Both the position numbers and the translations under genes were made by a program. Positions 23,791 to 36,098 of a stretch of DNA of 64,000 bases are shown piece by piece (positions within the stretch are counted from its first letter, which is position 1; every line of letters starts with the position of its first letter). The DNA is from Dichetophora obliterata (Eukaryota > Arthropoda > Insecta > Diptera > Sciomyzidae). The stretch lies in the NCBI GenBank assembly GCA_963920525.1, contig OY986436.1, forward strand, positions 24,476,818-24,540,817, read 5' to 3'. The notes beneath the pieces were generated by a model, which made no database searches, was not told the DNA's origin, and worked only from the letters and a program-made list of their open reading frames with translations.

Positions 23791-23834
23791 AACCACAAAA
23801 TCCAATGCTTCACTTTATTAAAGCATTGGATTTT
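23791..23834. repeat. Short near-perfect hairpin
   Basis: acaaaatccaatgctt, then a 9-base loop, then aaagcattggattttgt. It lies about 450 bp upstream of the vig start codon. It could be an MITE scar or a transcript hairpin; nothing more can be said. Confidence 0.6.
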
Positions 23835-24274
23835 GTGTATATTAAACACAGCTGTTATCGCGCTCTAGTGTCAATTATAAGCACCTCATAGTAGCATGCA
23901 TGCATCACACATTCTAACACTTGATTAAAATTGCGCGCATACAGAGGCATAACACAAACCGACCACCACTACCGCCAACCATATACAATCGCCGCGTTCC
24001 TATGGAACCCCGAAATACAGAGCAGCAGCAACCAGAACAACTCATTAAACCAACTCGGCAACTGTCAAAATGACTTCTATGGACTGACTTTTCTTTCTAT
24101 GTATACCATGCTTTTTCATTTTGGGCATGTGTTTCGACTTTTGACTCTCTTGCGCTGAAGAACACACTGAATTAAGGTTAAAAAAATTCTAATTCAATAA
24201 ATTAGAAGAAGAAAAAATAAAGTAGCCAAAGTAGTGTACTTGAAAAAAGAACAAACCCCAAAAAAACACCTAAT

Positions 24275-25088
24275 ATGGATAGCGCTGGAAATAATCGTTA
24301 TGAACTTTTGTTCATGGACGATGATGTTAGCGATCCATTAGATAACCTTGCGGCCAAGAAGAAGCAGCAGCAGCAGGTTAAGCCAGCCGCAGCTACCGGG
24401 GCTCCACCAAAGTCAACAACAACAGCAGCAGCAGCAGGAGCAACGAAGCCACCACAAGCCAACAAAAAACAACCCAATCAAGCGGAAAAGGAGAACAAAC
24501 CATCGGCCATGAATAAGAATGAAGCCAACAAGCGCGGTGCAGGAGCAGCTGCAGGCGGCGATAGATTTAATGGCAAACAACAGCAGTCAAGGGAGCAACA
24601 GCAAGGCGTGGCTGGTAATGCCAATCGTAAACGAAATGTTGGAGGCAGTGCTGGTGCTGGTGGAGAATTTGGAGCTAATCGTGATGGTGGTGGTGGTGGT
24701 GGTGGTGCTGCTGCTGCTGCTGGTCAAGGCAATCAACGCAGCAACAATAACTACAACAACAACAATAACTACAGACAACAAAATGGTGAGACACGCGATC
24801 GTGAGCAACGCAATAATCGTCGCAATACGCGCGAAAACGGCTTTAACCAAGCTGGTGCTGGTGTTGGAGCTGCTGTGACGGAGGGTGGCCAACAACAGCA
24901 ACAAACGCGCCCATATAGAGATCGGCAAGACACTCGCGCTGACAATCGCGGTGAGAATCGTGGTCCTCCACGCCAGCGCAATTTCGAGGGTGGAAACAAT
25001 ACAAACTACAACAACAACAACAACAACAATAATCGCGAATTTAGAGGAAAACGTGAATTCGATCGTCAATCTGGATCAGACAAAACTG
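24275..25088 (+). CDS. vig: VIG-like protein (SERBP1/HABP4 family), coding exon 1
   Basis: The ATG at 24275 starts MDSAGNNRYELLFMDDDVSD, the conserved N-terminus of Drosophila VIG. Residues 29-265 are low-complexity: Gln/Ala runs, Asn runs and Gly-rich stretches with RGG/RDR motifs, as in the family. The exon ends SGSDKTG at 25088 with donor gtaagt, phase 1, and continues at 25995. VIG is an RNA-binding protein first found in the fly RISC complex, linked to siRNA function and heterochromatin. The SERBP1/Stm1 family binds ribosomes and mRNA. With exons 2 and 3 the coding region is 528 residues, near the length of the fly protein. Drosophila has a paralogue (vig2), but the vasa neighbour favours vig. 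Confidence 0.93.
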
Positions 25089-25994
25089 GTAAGTGGTAAA
25101 TATGAAGAATGAGTGGTGGCGCATCAGCATCACACTTGCTCAATCTTATGGTAGATAAATCATCATGGAGGGTGGTGAAGAAGGTGGTGTAGACAGAAGC
25201 AGCAGTTGTAAAAGATCCAAAGTAGTTTGTGTGCGTATTTGTGAACGCGTTCTTAATACACGCCAAGGTTAAAAATAAGTATTTATCAAAGGTAAAAAAA
25301 AAAGCAAATAAAAACTTAGTGAAACTTTATAGTCTTTAAAAAGAAAAATTACTTTTTTAAAACAAAAAATAACTTGGCATAAATTTTAACAGTAAAACAG
25401 CTGAATTGAAACTTTAAACCTTTAAAGCTATTTTTGTGGCAAACAAATTTTTAGGTTAAATCCGTCGCGGTGGAATCACGTTATCAACAATGATTTTGTT
25501 CTTCTTTCAGCTCCGAGAGAGGTAGACCATGCGCCTCCCTCTCTCTCTTTCGCTCACTCAAACGCTGTTTGTGTTTATATACATATACGCGATGGTATTC
25601 AAAAACGTTTCCTAGCATTAACTTTAGTTTATTTGTCACTATGAATTTAAACGCAGTATCTGCGTTTTGTAGCATTGACAAAAATAATATTTCGACACTT
25701 TATTTATTTAATAACGACACTTAAGTTTGCGCTGTCAAACCTGTTTAACACCTCATAGTGCTAATTAAAAAAGAGCAAAGAGTTAACTATTCATCAGAAA
25801 CTTATACTTTTTACCTAATAATCTAGCTGACAAGATGATGATAAGAATTAAAAAAAGAATGTAAAGTATAGCATTATTCTATAAATAAAGATGTAGTTAT
25901 TAGAGTAGGTTTTGGTTTGGGTTCTCTTGAATTTTCTGGGTTAAAATTTCTTTGCATTATTTTAATTAAGAGCTCTTCCATCATGTTTTCTCAG
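25089..25994 (+). other. vig intron 1 (906 bp)
   Basis: The donor is gtaagt at 25089 and the acceptor ttttctcag ends at 25994. No element is recognised inside. The minus-strand ORF at 25484-25681 is unsupported. Confidence 0.85.
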
Positions 25995-26261
25995 GCGTCA
26001 AGGCTGTTGATAAACGTCAAGGTGCTGGTGCACACAACTGGGGCTCTGATAAGGAAGCCATCGACGATGTTAACAAGACTAATGAATCTGGAAACACTGA
26101 AGGTGCTCAAAATACCGAAAAGGCTGAGGACTCTGGCAATGAACAACAAGCTGAACAGACACCAGTTGAAGAGGAAACTAAGGAATTGACGTTAGATGAA
26201 TGGAAAGCACAGAAAAAACAACGCGCCAAACCTCAATTTAATATACGCAAAGCTGGCGAAG
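25995..26261 (+). CDS. vig: VIG-like protein, coding exon 2 (HABP4/PAI-RBP1 core)
   Basis: The exon joins in phase 1 to exon 1 and encodes residues 273-360. It begins VKAVDKRQGAGAHNWGS, the signature of the HABP4/PAI-RBP1 family, and continues DKEAIDDVNKTNESGN. An acidic Glu/Gln linker follows, then ELTLDEWKAQ and KKQRAKPQFNIRKAGEG, the second conserved block. The GAHNWG block is the part of this family that contacts RNA/ribosome in relatives. The exon ends at 26261 with donor gtgaga, phase 1. Confidence 0.93.
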
Positions 26262-26698
26262 GTGAGACTTAAGACTTTGTATAATTAGGTATTTAAGAGT
26301 AATTAAAGCGACTTCAAGTTTTGCCCAAAGAACCATGATGTGATGACCATGATGTTGTTTAAGACAAAGTGTAAACACATCAGCGGTACACATTCATAAC
26401 ATTCATATTTTTCTATCTCGCATTCGAATATTTACAAAATCTAGTTTTTTAAGAATAAGATTTTTAGAACGTTTTTAAGCATCTTTCGAACTGTTTTAAA
26501 ACAATATCGAGTCGATTGTCTATGGTAGGATTTTATAGGCATGGTAAAATTCAGTAGTGGTTATCTGTTTATTGACGATTCAATCTTTTGTTTTCATTTC
26601 GCTTTGATATTTTATGTTTTTTGATTTGTATTTCATTTTAAGGTTAATGTTGAAACAGGAATATTATTAAATTAAAAAATACATATGTACTAAATGTA

Positions 26699-27807
26699 GG
26701 CCTGGTCGAAAAAAGTGTTTGAAAAAAAGTGGGTATAAAATATTATTTGGCTTATTGTTTTACCCTTCTTTTTCACAATCAGCCCAATTCTGAATGATTT
26801 TTCCCGGGGAATTGGAATAAGGAGTTTTCATTTTTAAGATAGCAGATAAGGATATCACATTATTTTTTTTTACACTCATGACTATTGACGATTGATTATT
26901 GACAAATTGGTATAAAAAATTTCCAAAATGCTTTTGAACTTTATCTTAAAAATGAAAACGCCCTTTTCCGATTCCCCGGGAAAAATCATTCAGAATTGGG
27001 CTGATAGTGTTAGCCCGTAGGCTTCCTGGAATTTTTTAAAAACGTTCCTTGTTTGAGCTAAAATCCACTTTTTGTATGGGAAAGTTTTTTGTTCCATAGA
27101 ATTTAAAAAAAAAAACAAGAAATCTGCCCGTTTTGGATTTTTTTTTTTACTTTTTTGGGTGCGTTTTTATGTGATCGGAAAACTACGCCATTTCTTGTCC
27201 GATCATCTTCGATAAACCACCGCTGGAAAAGTAATAAAATTCTCTACACATATCTTAAATCATGCAAGGAAGGTTATAATATAAGTTTATCAAAATAAAA
27301 AAAAAAAAAATTAACAATTAAAAACACGGTACCAATTGAACCCCCTGAAGACGGGGATCTTTTATCCGTCCTCAATGGGTAAACTATGTTCAAAAACGTA
27401 CAAGTAAGATATGTGTAGAGAATTTTGTTACGTTTCCAACGGTGGTTTATCGAAGATAATCGGACATGAAATGGCGTAGCTATGCCGATCGAGGTCTAAA
27501 TCACATAAAAACGCATCCAAAAAAGTAACAAGAAATTCAAAACTCGCGGATTTCTCAAAATTTTTTATGCTGATATATCAATCATATTTAAAGCTTTAAT
27601 TTTAATTTTTTTTTTTTAATTCTTAGGAACAATAAACTTTCCCATACAAAAAGTGGGTTTTTGCCCAAAAGAGGAACGTTTTTAAAAAATTCCAAGAAGC
27701 CTACGGGTTAGCACACTGTGAAATCCTTCCGTGGAGGGTACAACAATAAGCCAAAGTATATGTTAAACCAAGTTTATCAAACATTTTTTATGGAGACCGA
27801 CCCGGCC
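26699..27807. mobile_element. Large foldback DNA element (1109 bp) with GGCC(T/G)GGTCG ends
   Basis: The ends are GGCCTGGTCG and CGACCCGGCC, each next to TA (26697-26698, 27808-27809). The arms are inverted copies over most of their length: ttggcttattgtt near both ends, gcccgtaggcttc against gaagcctacgggtt, cgataaaccaccg against cggtggtttatcg. A 228-bp MITE interrupts the left arm only. Confidence 0.8.
26778..27005. mobile_element. Palindromic MITE inserted in the left arm of the foldback
   Basis: The termini are ATCAGCCCAATTCTGAATGA and its inverse. The arms also share ttcccgggg and tttttaagata. The right arm of the host foldback lacks this block, so it is a secondary insertion. A half copy (ttttcacgcggattcgg, cacttttaagata) lies near 30910-30960 inside the Tc1 pseudogene. 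Confidence 0.8.
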
Positions 27808-28256
27808 TAATATTTATAGTTGCCGCATGTGTCGTCTGTGTCAGCAAAGCTCTGTCTGCACCTATTCCTGAACGAGTTGGTGTGGTTCTACCATGTTAGC
27901 TAGTACTTTTTTTTCAAAAGAAATCTCTAATTTTTTTATTACTTTTATTTAACAGTAGTATTCAGAGTAGTTTCTGTTAATATCAAAATTGTCCAAAAGT
28001 TTGAGAATAGCTGTTGAATCTCTGACTTAGAAAAAAGCATGAACAAATGCAGTAACGCTTTTCGGACTTACATTTTTAAGCATAGTTGAAACGTTTCTTT
28101 TCATTGAAGTGTTTCCTTAAAAAGAAGAAACTTTAGTAAAGTGTAAAAGTAAATAATTTTTATATGAACATTTTATATCACTTTAGTTTTCGAAGTGTCG
28201 AAGTTATGTTTCCGTTTAATTAACTTCAACTGTGGAGAATAATGTTTAATACAATA

Positions 28257-28744
28257 GGTCGATCTGTTTACGTACTAACTTCAAGTAAAGTTCGAATAAG
28301 GGTCGAGCAATCTACGATGATTATCAGTCAAATTGAAAGAATTTATCAAAAATAACGAAAACGACTTCAAGTAAGTTTCAAGCACAACAGCTGTTCATAC
28401 AATTAAGAAGTAGAAAAAAATTTATTTTTGCTTGAAATAATGGTGGTTTTACTCTTATTAAAAAACACTCAGTGCCAAATATATAAAACAATGGCACTAA
28501 CATTTAATGATAATAATCGTTTTTATTTTCACGAAACAATAACAAATGTTGATCTGTCGATTTTGTATGATAAACAGCTGTTTAAAGTGCGATATTCGTG
28601 ATCGCAGAAATTTTTCAAGTGAAGTTCAAGCTAGTTTTAATTTGTAGCTCATTTGCTTGTTCTTCTTCTACCACAAGAAAAAATTGGTACAAAAATGCTT
28701 TCATTTACTTTAAGTTATTTGAAGCGAGTACGGTAACATGCCCA
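28257..28744. mobile_element. MITE related to the GGTCTATTTCCGTACT family, long form
   Basis: The left end is ggtcgatctgtttacgtact and the right end, inverted, is gggcatgttaccgtact. Both are followed by the ttcaagtaa-type motif and are next to TA. The interior is unrelated to the 145-bp copy. Confidence 0.6.
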
Positions 28745-29889
28745 ATAACAACAGAAGTCTGTCAATTGAGTTTTTATATATCGAATTATTACTACATTAT
28801 TATATCGAATTTCTTAATTCGAATTTTCTGTTAGAGAGTTAATTATTCATGTTATTCAAAGACATAGTTGCAAAAATATAAACTTTCTGAAAATAAATGC
28901 TGGGGAAAAGCTCTTCCAATAATCTGGATCAAAACCTTTTTAAATTTTTGAAATTGGATTTAAGATAATGCTGTTTTTCATGAATATTTTTAATATTTAA
29001 ATACATAAACTTCCAAAATTCAAACAACTTCATTACTTTTATTTATTTACTTTCTTATATTTTTTTTTTTTTCAGTAGGTGCTTATTTTATAATTAATAT
29101 TTAAGCTTAAATATGTATCGGTTTAAGCAATTCTGACAAGGAATCAATGCAAGTTCTCAAAACCTTTCCAACGATATCTTGAAAGGAAGGATCGCATTAG
29201 AATAATTAAGTTATATATTTGATTTTTAGCAGAGTTCAGAATATTCACTCACGATGGTTTGCTTGGCAATAGTTTGCTCACACAACACCCAATTTAATTT
29301 TATTTAATGTTTTTGTGTAACAGCGTTGGCGTGGTGTCGACCATTCTTCATAAATTTATCTTTTTAATATTTGTTTGTGCTTTTCATATACACAAACAAA
29401 TATGAATCTCAACGATTCGCTGTGATTCCATCTCGAACTTGTATTTGCTTCAAAATGTTCATGTTGTAGAATTTAAGCCTTCGAAAAGACAAAATTAAGA
29501 CAATTCACAAGACTTAAGACAATTGTTGAGATCGATCTTTCTTTGTGTACGTGAAGCAAAAGCAAATATTTAAACGAAGAATTCATAAAGACTGATGACA
29601 ACACGACAACTCGGGGAAGCACAAAAATGAAATGAAAAAATGTGTGTTGTGTACTTCAAAAAGTGTTTATTTTCATTTATGTTGGGGATTTTTGTTTCAT
29701 GAGTGAACATTTTTGAACCGATTTTTAGTGGGAATAACATAAAAAAATAAAATCAACGAAAAACATCATTATTTTTAATCCGATTGCAAAAATGTAAAAT
29801 TTCTTGATGCAAATTAGAAGAGCTTTTTTGGCCTTTAATTTCTGATAGTTTATTTTTTTTTACAACAATTACACCAGAAAATGTACATA

Positions 29890-31655
29890 CAGTGATGTGC
29901 GATGAAATAGAGCCAGTGCTATACAAATTATTTAAATCGAAAAATCTTTGCATAATTGCACTTTGCATATTTAATTTTTTCTTTTAGGTAAAAAAAAATA
30001 ATTCATTTAATTCATATTAGTAAATTAACTAATTAACCTAAGTGTGAAACATAAACGAAAAAATTCAAAATTCAATGATTTTCCCAGAAGTAGTTACTCA
30101 ATTTTAGCTATGACTTGTGATTAGAAAATTTGAAATTTCATGATAAAATCAATAGAAATGATTGAAATATATATAATTATTTCTACCTCAATATTTGGTG
30201 GAGTATCCATTATTTTTGATAACTGCTGACCAACACCTAGTCATCGAATCCACTAGTTCTTGGCACTTAGTAGCTGGAATTTTCTCCCATGCGTCCTTGA
30301 TTAACCTCCAAAGATCATCTTTGTTGGTTGGATGCATGTCTCGAAGAGCCACTTTAACCTCACGAAATAAATTTTCGATAGGATTAAGGTCTGGCAAATG
30401 TGGCGGCCAGCTCAAAGCTTCGATGTTTTTTGTCTGGACTATTCTTTTGTCCGCTTTGATGTGTGTTTCGGGTCGTTATCCTGCTGAAACACCCATCGAA
30501 GCGGCATATTAAACTCTGCGTACGGCAACATGGTTTCACTTAATATCCTAGTGTGTTGCAAAGCATCCATCTTTCCCTTGATTCAAAATAAGGGACCTGT
30601 GTCATTATATGAGAAACACCCCCAAACCCTTATACTCCCACCTCCATGTTTAACCGTTTTTATAGTGTGTTGAGGGAAGAATTCGGTATTGGGGGGTCTT
30701 TTCACAGAAAGGCTGCCTCGGTCTGAGTTTAATAAATTAACTTTGGTTTCATCAGACCAAAGAATGTTTCGCCATTTGCTCATTGGCCAATCAGCATCAT
30801 CCTCTGCGAATTGTAATCCTTCCGAGCAGCTGTATCCTCCAATCAGTTTTTAATTAAAAGTTTTCGAATCATTGACGTGAGCATGTCTAAGGAATATTTA
30901 GCCCTTACGGGAATAATTTTTCACGCGGATTCGGAAAAGGGTGTTTTCACTTTTAAGATAATGCTTAAGAACATTTTGAAAATTTTAAATGCAAATTTGT
31001 TCATCTACGGCTGACAAACGGCTGAATGACAAACATCTATCCGATAGGGCGGATTGTTTTTTGAGAGCGGAAGAGCTCACAAACGGATCTTTTTTTACAT
31101 GACGTAGGATTCGTCTTTGCAAACTGGTACTTATATTGGGTTGTTTCCCTTTGCTTTCGGTTTTTTATGTAAACTTTAATGCGTTCTCAACTTTCACTTT
31201 CTTTGTGCAGCCAACTATACTGGCTATTTCCTTTTGGCTTTTAGCTTATTTACGCCAATTTTTAATAATTTTTCGGTTTTCAGGACTGCAGTGCTTGGCT
31301 CTTCCCATTTTAAGACCTAATTGTATGAAACACTGAAATTTATTTTAAAATCATAAAACTAAGAACTCTTACTTACGATCTGTAGTAAATTTTATTAAAA
31401 AATATCTTTTTAAATTAAAATTTTTTTAATTATATTGGTTGGCTCTATTCTAAAGCACACTTTTAATGCAACAATATCAGTTTCACAGTTTTGCGAAAAA
31501 TTAACGCGCAATTGTACTCAAAAACAATTGTACAATATTCATGGGAGAACTGGTTTTTAAACTAGTTGGTTCATAGCATGCTAAGTTGTTAGAAAAAATT
31601 TTAATTAAGTAATATTATCAGCAAGTACATGGCTCTATTTCATCGCACATCACTG
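29890..31655 (-). mobile_element. Tc1-like transposon with intact terminal repeats
   Basis: The terminal inverted repeats are identical for 25 bp, beginning CAGTGATGTGCGATGAAATA. Each is flanked by a TA target duplication (29888-29889, 31656-31657). A diverged internal repeat (ggctctattctaaagcac, 31441) suggests an IR/DR structure. It is 1766 bp and carries a broken transposase on the minus strand. Confidence 0.93.
30188..31308 (-). pseudogene. Tc1-family transposase pseudogene
   Basis: Reading on the minus strand from 31308: MGRAKHCSPENRKIIKNW (N-terminal DNA-binding region), with nonsense codons soon after, then SLQRRILRHVKKDPFVSS. A MITE half-copy interrupts near 30890-30970. The first catalytic block NILWSDETKVNLL follows (30783-30740), then PPNTEFFPQHTIKTVKHGG and VWGCFS, a gap, then SWPPHLPDLNPIENLFREVK with the third acidic residue, and a normal C-terminus (NNGYSTKY). 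It is about the full length of Tc1 (340 residues) but broken by stops, frameshifts and the insertion. It sits within intact TIRs in vig intron 2, antisense to vig. Confidence 0.9.
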
Positions 31656-31770
31656 TATTTATGAAAAACGTGATTTTTTTGAGGTTTTTGCAAAATGACC
31701 TTAGCTCACTGGAAGTTATCGTAAGAGCCAAAATATTTCGGAAATTGTCATAAAATAGGTTCATTGTTAA

Positions 31771-31793
31771 GGGGGGGGGGGGGGGGGGGGGGG
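31771..31793. repeat. Poly(G) run, 23 bp
   Basis: Twenty-three consecutive G on the plus strand, between gttcattgttaa and ttacaaattg, just outside the right end of the Tc1 element. Exact length is uncertain in any assembly. Confidence 0.9.
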
Positions 31794-31860
31794 TTACAAA
31801 TTGAACTTTTTCCCCCATACAAGTTGAGGCACCTTATTATATATTAGGGCGGAACGGTTA

Positions 31861-33196
31861 TAAGGTGCGTTTCATATTTATAGCCCACCCCATTATGTTG
31901 ATATATTTCACTCTTACGTTCCCGATTTGTTATATTCTAATTAAAAAAGATGTGGAGAAATAAAAATTCAGTATTCAGATAATTTTTTACCGAATCTTTT
32001 TAAATTTAAGACTTATTTAATTTAAATATCTTACGAAGGTTTTCATATTTATAACCCATGCTTCATTTTTTGTTTAGAATTTTTTAAAAATAAAAAATTA
32101 AGTATTACAAGTTAATATGGCTCACTTTAGACTTTATTATTTCAATAACTCTTTTTCGCATGGAATTAAATGCGAATAAATGCGACCATCCAACATTCCC
32201 TATAGGTTTTCTATTGGGTTTAGGTCTATGGAGCACGCTTGCGTCTTCAAAGATTTAATATTTGTACGCTCGAGCCAAGCATTTGTATATGCGCTAGTGT
32301 GTATTCGGGCACTGGAATGCTGGAAAATTAAGTTTTGAGCACGATGTTGTTGCAAAAATTGTAGTAAACTGCTTTGCAAGACAGCGATGTATTTAGTCGG
32401 CACTATTCATCTTAGATGACGTAAACTATATTTCCAGCTCCCCTTGCGCTGTAAACGCTCCCCAGACCATTACTGACCCACCACCAAAGTTCCGCTTCGA
32501 GAAGTAGCTAGGTTCTTTTCGCAAATCTCGCTAATAAAAGTGTGAGTCATCTCGTCCATCAAGGTTCCATTTTTCAAGGTTCCATATGACCTGCAAGCAG
32601 AAACGTAAACTTTATGCAAATAACACTTCTCTATCTAATTCATTTCACACACAGAGGACCAACCAGTATCCATATTTTGTTCACCAAATTCCAATCTCGT
32701 TGTCTTATGTCGTTTAAGGAGCCTTGGAACTGCTTTCATTTTTGCTCGGTAAATATCAGGGCATCGTTTCACAACACACGCCAAACCGTGTTTTTGAAAC
32801 TTTGGTGTTGCAATTTCTTGCCAAACGAAAACAACTGGCTGTCGAATTACTTGCCTCACGTATGATTGCACGCACCTCCCTCTTGCATATCTTTCTCTTA
32901 CTTCCGGATCGTTTTTTTTACCAAATTCTTGCGTATTTTTACGAAAATTGGCGATCACTCGTCAGCGCTTTTAAGTTTTCTTGAAATTAAGCACCAGCTT
33001 AACAAAATAAATCAAACGTTTTGTTGAAATATAACGGTATTTCGAAGAGCATAACAAAACAGGGCCGCCATCGTAAACTACCAGCCTTTCAATATTTACT
33101 ACTTTGTTCTTTATTAATAGCAAACTAATTTCTTCATTATTATAAATGAAACCATCAAAGTGTATTGGGTGGGTTATAAATATGAAACGCACCTTA
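31861..33196 (-). mobile_element. Tc1-like transposon with TAAGGTGCGTTTCATATTTA ends
   Basis: The left end TAAGGTGCGTTTCATATTTA and the inverted right end TAAGGTGCGTTTCATATTTA match, continuing through TAacCCAcCC, each with TA outside (31859-31860, 33197-33198). It is 1336 bp, the size of an autonomous Tc1 element, and holds a decayed transposase. Confidence 0.88.
32200..32958 (-). pseudogene. Tc1-like transposase pseudogene (second family)
   Basis: Minus-strand fragments in different frames. At 32958-32635 is an N-terminal piece (VPRLLKRHKTTRLEFGEQNM, the linker before the catalytic core). The first catalytic block is near 32560-32450, with several breaks and VVNGLGSVYSARG-like remains. At 32403-32200 is PTKYIAVLQSSLLQFLQQH, then ARIHTSAYTNAWLERTNI and SIDLNPIENL, the second and third catalytic blocks. 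The sequence differs from the other two Tc1 genes in the window. It is inactive. Confidence 0.8.
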
Positions 33197-34197
33197 TATG
33201 AAAAAAAGTACCCTTGTATCGAACTGGCTCAGAGTGGGGATCGATAGATATGATATCATACATTAACGATACAAAATTTGGAAAGGATAGGACTTCATCT
33301 TCCTGCTCCGGCTATGAACCAAAAACAGGACATTTTGTAACGATTTTTTAAAAAACTTCTAATGAATGGAATTGAAATAAATATTGGAGCAATGATTATT
33401 AATAGAAACTTTCAACACGATATGATCCCGTTCTCCAGCTGCAGAAGGTCCTTTAAAATAATATATTTCTAAAAATGATTTTCATTGCAATAAAAATGAG
33501 CAGAATGAATAAATATAAGGCAAAAAATCTTTTATAAAAAATTTAGTCTCGATATGACAACATCTTCCTATTCAAAAATGTCCTTACAAATCACGGTGTT
33601 AACAAAATTTAATTTTTGTCAATATTCTAGTTGATTTCAGTAGATGTAAACACGCTGATACTGATTCTGGAAAACAAAATTTTGTTTATCTTTGTTCGAT
33701 CTTAAGATAAGTAGTGTTGAATAAAAAAAAAATTTTAGGCATATTTGAGAAATTATTAAAAAATAAGTGATCATGGTAAAATCCTTAAATTAAGCTTGAA
33801 TGATAAAGTAAGCCCTTATCTATAACTTCACATTGTTAAAACAGGAATGTTCGTATGTAATTTTGAAAAATTTTAAAAGAAATTTTGAGAGTTCAGCTTT
33901 TATAGAAAATGATACAAAGTGCTGATTAAAAATATTCAGTTTGTATGAACCACACGCAAGAATTAGTATGTTATAATAAGTACACGAGAATTAGTATGTT
34001 ATAACTAATGTCCGACCGAATATTCAGTTTCGGCTACAGCTAGCTTCGGCCCTTTTTGTCAGTTTCGGCCTCAATATGGCCCAAACTAGTCGAAACTTTT
34101 GGTCAACATTTCTTGCATCAGTCATTTAAAACAAAAATTATGAATTCGTCTATAATTTGATTTATCGTGTTAACGAAAAACATTTTGGTTAATTTTA
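33197..34197. other. No gene seen
   Basis: AT-rich intronic DNA. Phrases such as gaaattttg, aggacattttg and aatgaatggaatt recur and resemble the 130-bp satellite that resumes at 34860. Nothing codes. Confidence 0.4.
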
Positions 34198-34741
34198 CAT
34201 GAATTAAGATTGTGAGCTTTAGATCAAGTAAGTTTTTCAAGAAGGCAACAACAACAACTTTGTATAGAGTCAATCACTTAGCTGACTAGACATTTGGTTG
34301 TGAAAATAGCCACCTTTCAGTTAGAACACTAGCTTCTGGCGAAGCAAAAACTCGTTTCATTTCTATGGTGCATTTCGACAAACAATCGAACACCAATGAA
34401 TATTGAAATAAATGAAGAAGCAACTAGAACAGATGGCAACCCTTGATAGAGTTGATGGCGGTGATCTATAAATAGCCTACTGCTTTGAAATGTCATATGA
34501 TTAGCAGCCATACAATTCATAAGAATGAATTCCAGAATCTGCACATTCATATGCTAGTTTAAACAGTGAGTTGATCACAGCTTAATCACTCAAAGACTAC
34601 TGAAGAGGAATATGTAACGATTTCCGAAACAGACTGTCTAGTCAGCTAAGTGATTGACTCTATACAGAGTTGTTGTTGTTGTTGTTGTTGCCTTCTTGAA
34701 AAACTTACTTGATCTAAAGCTCACAATCTTAAATCATGTAA
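34198..34741. repeat. Foldback element with arms of about 90 bp
   Basis: The left arm reads acatgaattaagattgtgag...gatcaagtaag...gccaacaacaac-type...gtcaatcacttagctgac. The right arm is the inverse, with an expanded (GTT)n at about 34670-34690. The middle is unique, and both ends carry a/tcatgt. Confidence 0.85.
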
Positions 34742-34859
34742 AATTATTCAATAGATCATAAAAACTAATTAATTTTGGTTAATTTTATGCGTTCGACACT
34801 ATCATTTTCGATTTTATCATCTCTATTGCAATTAAAATTAAAGTTTTATAGGTACTGAA

Positions 34860-35500
34860 GCCAAAAAATTATAAAAAGGAAAAGAAAACGAAATATTTCT
34901 ACTTTTATAAAACTAAGCCTTTAAAAATAAAAAACTTTGTTTTGTAGTTCTATAAAAATGTACATTGTAGGTGCATATTATAATGAATACAATATTTAAA
35001 AAAAACATTAAATTTTCTTGGACACCGTATGTTTAAGGATATTTTGGAATACGAATATATTATTATATCGAGATGAAATTTTGAATATATTATTTTCTAT
35101 CTTATAATTATTGATCCTTATCATGTTAACTACGATATAAAATCATTTTTAGAAATACATATGTTATTTTCAAGGACACTGAAACAGGCATTTGGGGTCA
35201 CATCGTAATGAAATTTTGTATGTGTTTACGTTATCGTATTATCAGCTGATTTGGCTATAACTTTTAACGATTTTTATGATTTTAAAAAATATGCCATTTT
35301 CAAGGACATTCTGGAATAAGACGACGTTATATCAAAAAAAATTTCATATAATTAATATTCGGGTTAGTACCTTACTATAACTTAATTTAAAAATATTTAA
35401 AATATAATTTTTTTTTATAATTTATGTAATTTTAAAAGATATCTTAGAGCAGGAAGATGTGATCAGAATAGAATGAAATTTTGTGTACCTCCATTTCATG
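34860..35500. repeat. Satellite-like tandem units of about 130 bp
   Basis: Recurring words, in order, are tttcaaggacattctgg, gaagatgtgatc/gacgacgtta, then gaaattttgt and gtgtttacg/gtacctcc, with starts near 35030, 35168, 35295 and 35425. The array resumes at about 37740 (aaggacaaaccggagcagg), so the hAT-like MITE nest (35509-37690) was inserted into it. Units are diverged. Confidence 0.5.
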
Positions 35501-36098
35501 TTTGTACTCAGAGCTGGGTTGTAATGATTTCTTTTTAATTTAATTCCACCTCAATTCCAATTCCTTGCAATTAAGAATCTCAATTTCTCAGGAATGTAAT
35601 TGGAAAAATTTCTCAATTACATTACATGAATTGCAATTGGTAATTGGACATCTTAATTCCTCAGGAATGGAATTGGAAAAAATAGTCAATTCCATTACAG
35701 GAATTGTAATTGAGCTCAATTCCTCGAAATGAAATTGGAAAAAAGTCAATTCCATTACAGGATTTGTAATGGGGAATTGACATCAGTTCCTCAGGAATGG
35801 AATTGAAAAAAATTGTAAATTCCATTGGAATTCCATAAACGGGAATTGGAATTGGTAATTGAACGCTCCAATTCCTCAGGGATAGAATTAAAAAACATCG
35901 CTTTGTTAGTAGATTAATGAAATTTTGTATAGGGGTGTAGGTGTTGTGTAACAAGCACCTTGCAAAAAGTCGGCGGGATTGAACCAAGAAGCGTAGCAGC
36001 CATATGTTTTGTTCTAACTCAAAATGTGATATTAAATTAAAGAATTGGCAATTCTTTTAATTCCATTCCAAGGAATTGAGGTGTTCAGTTACCAATTA

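Noticed and set aside
24519..25112. ORFs in other frames and on the minus strand over vig exon 1
   Set aside because: They are shadows of the CAG/GGT/AAC repeats in the vig frame, consisting of Val, Ile or Thr runs.
34670..34692. (GTT)n as a coding poly-Gln or poly-Asn tract
   Set aside because: It is in the arm of a foldback element with no open frame.
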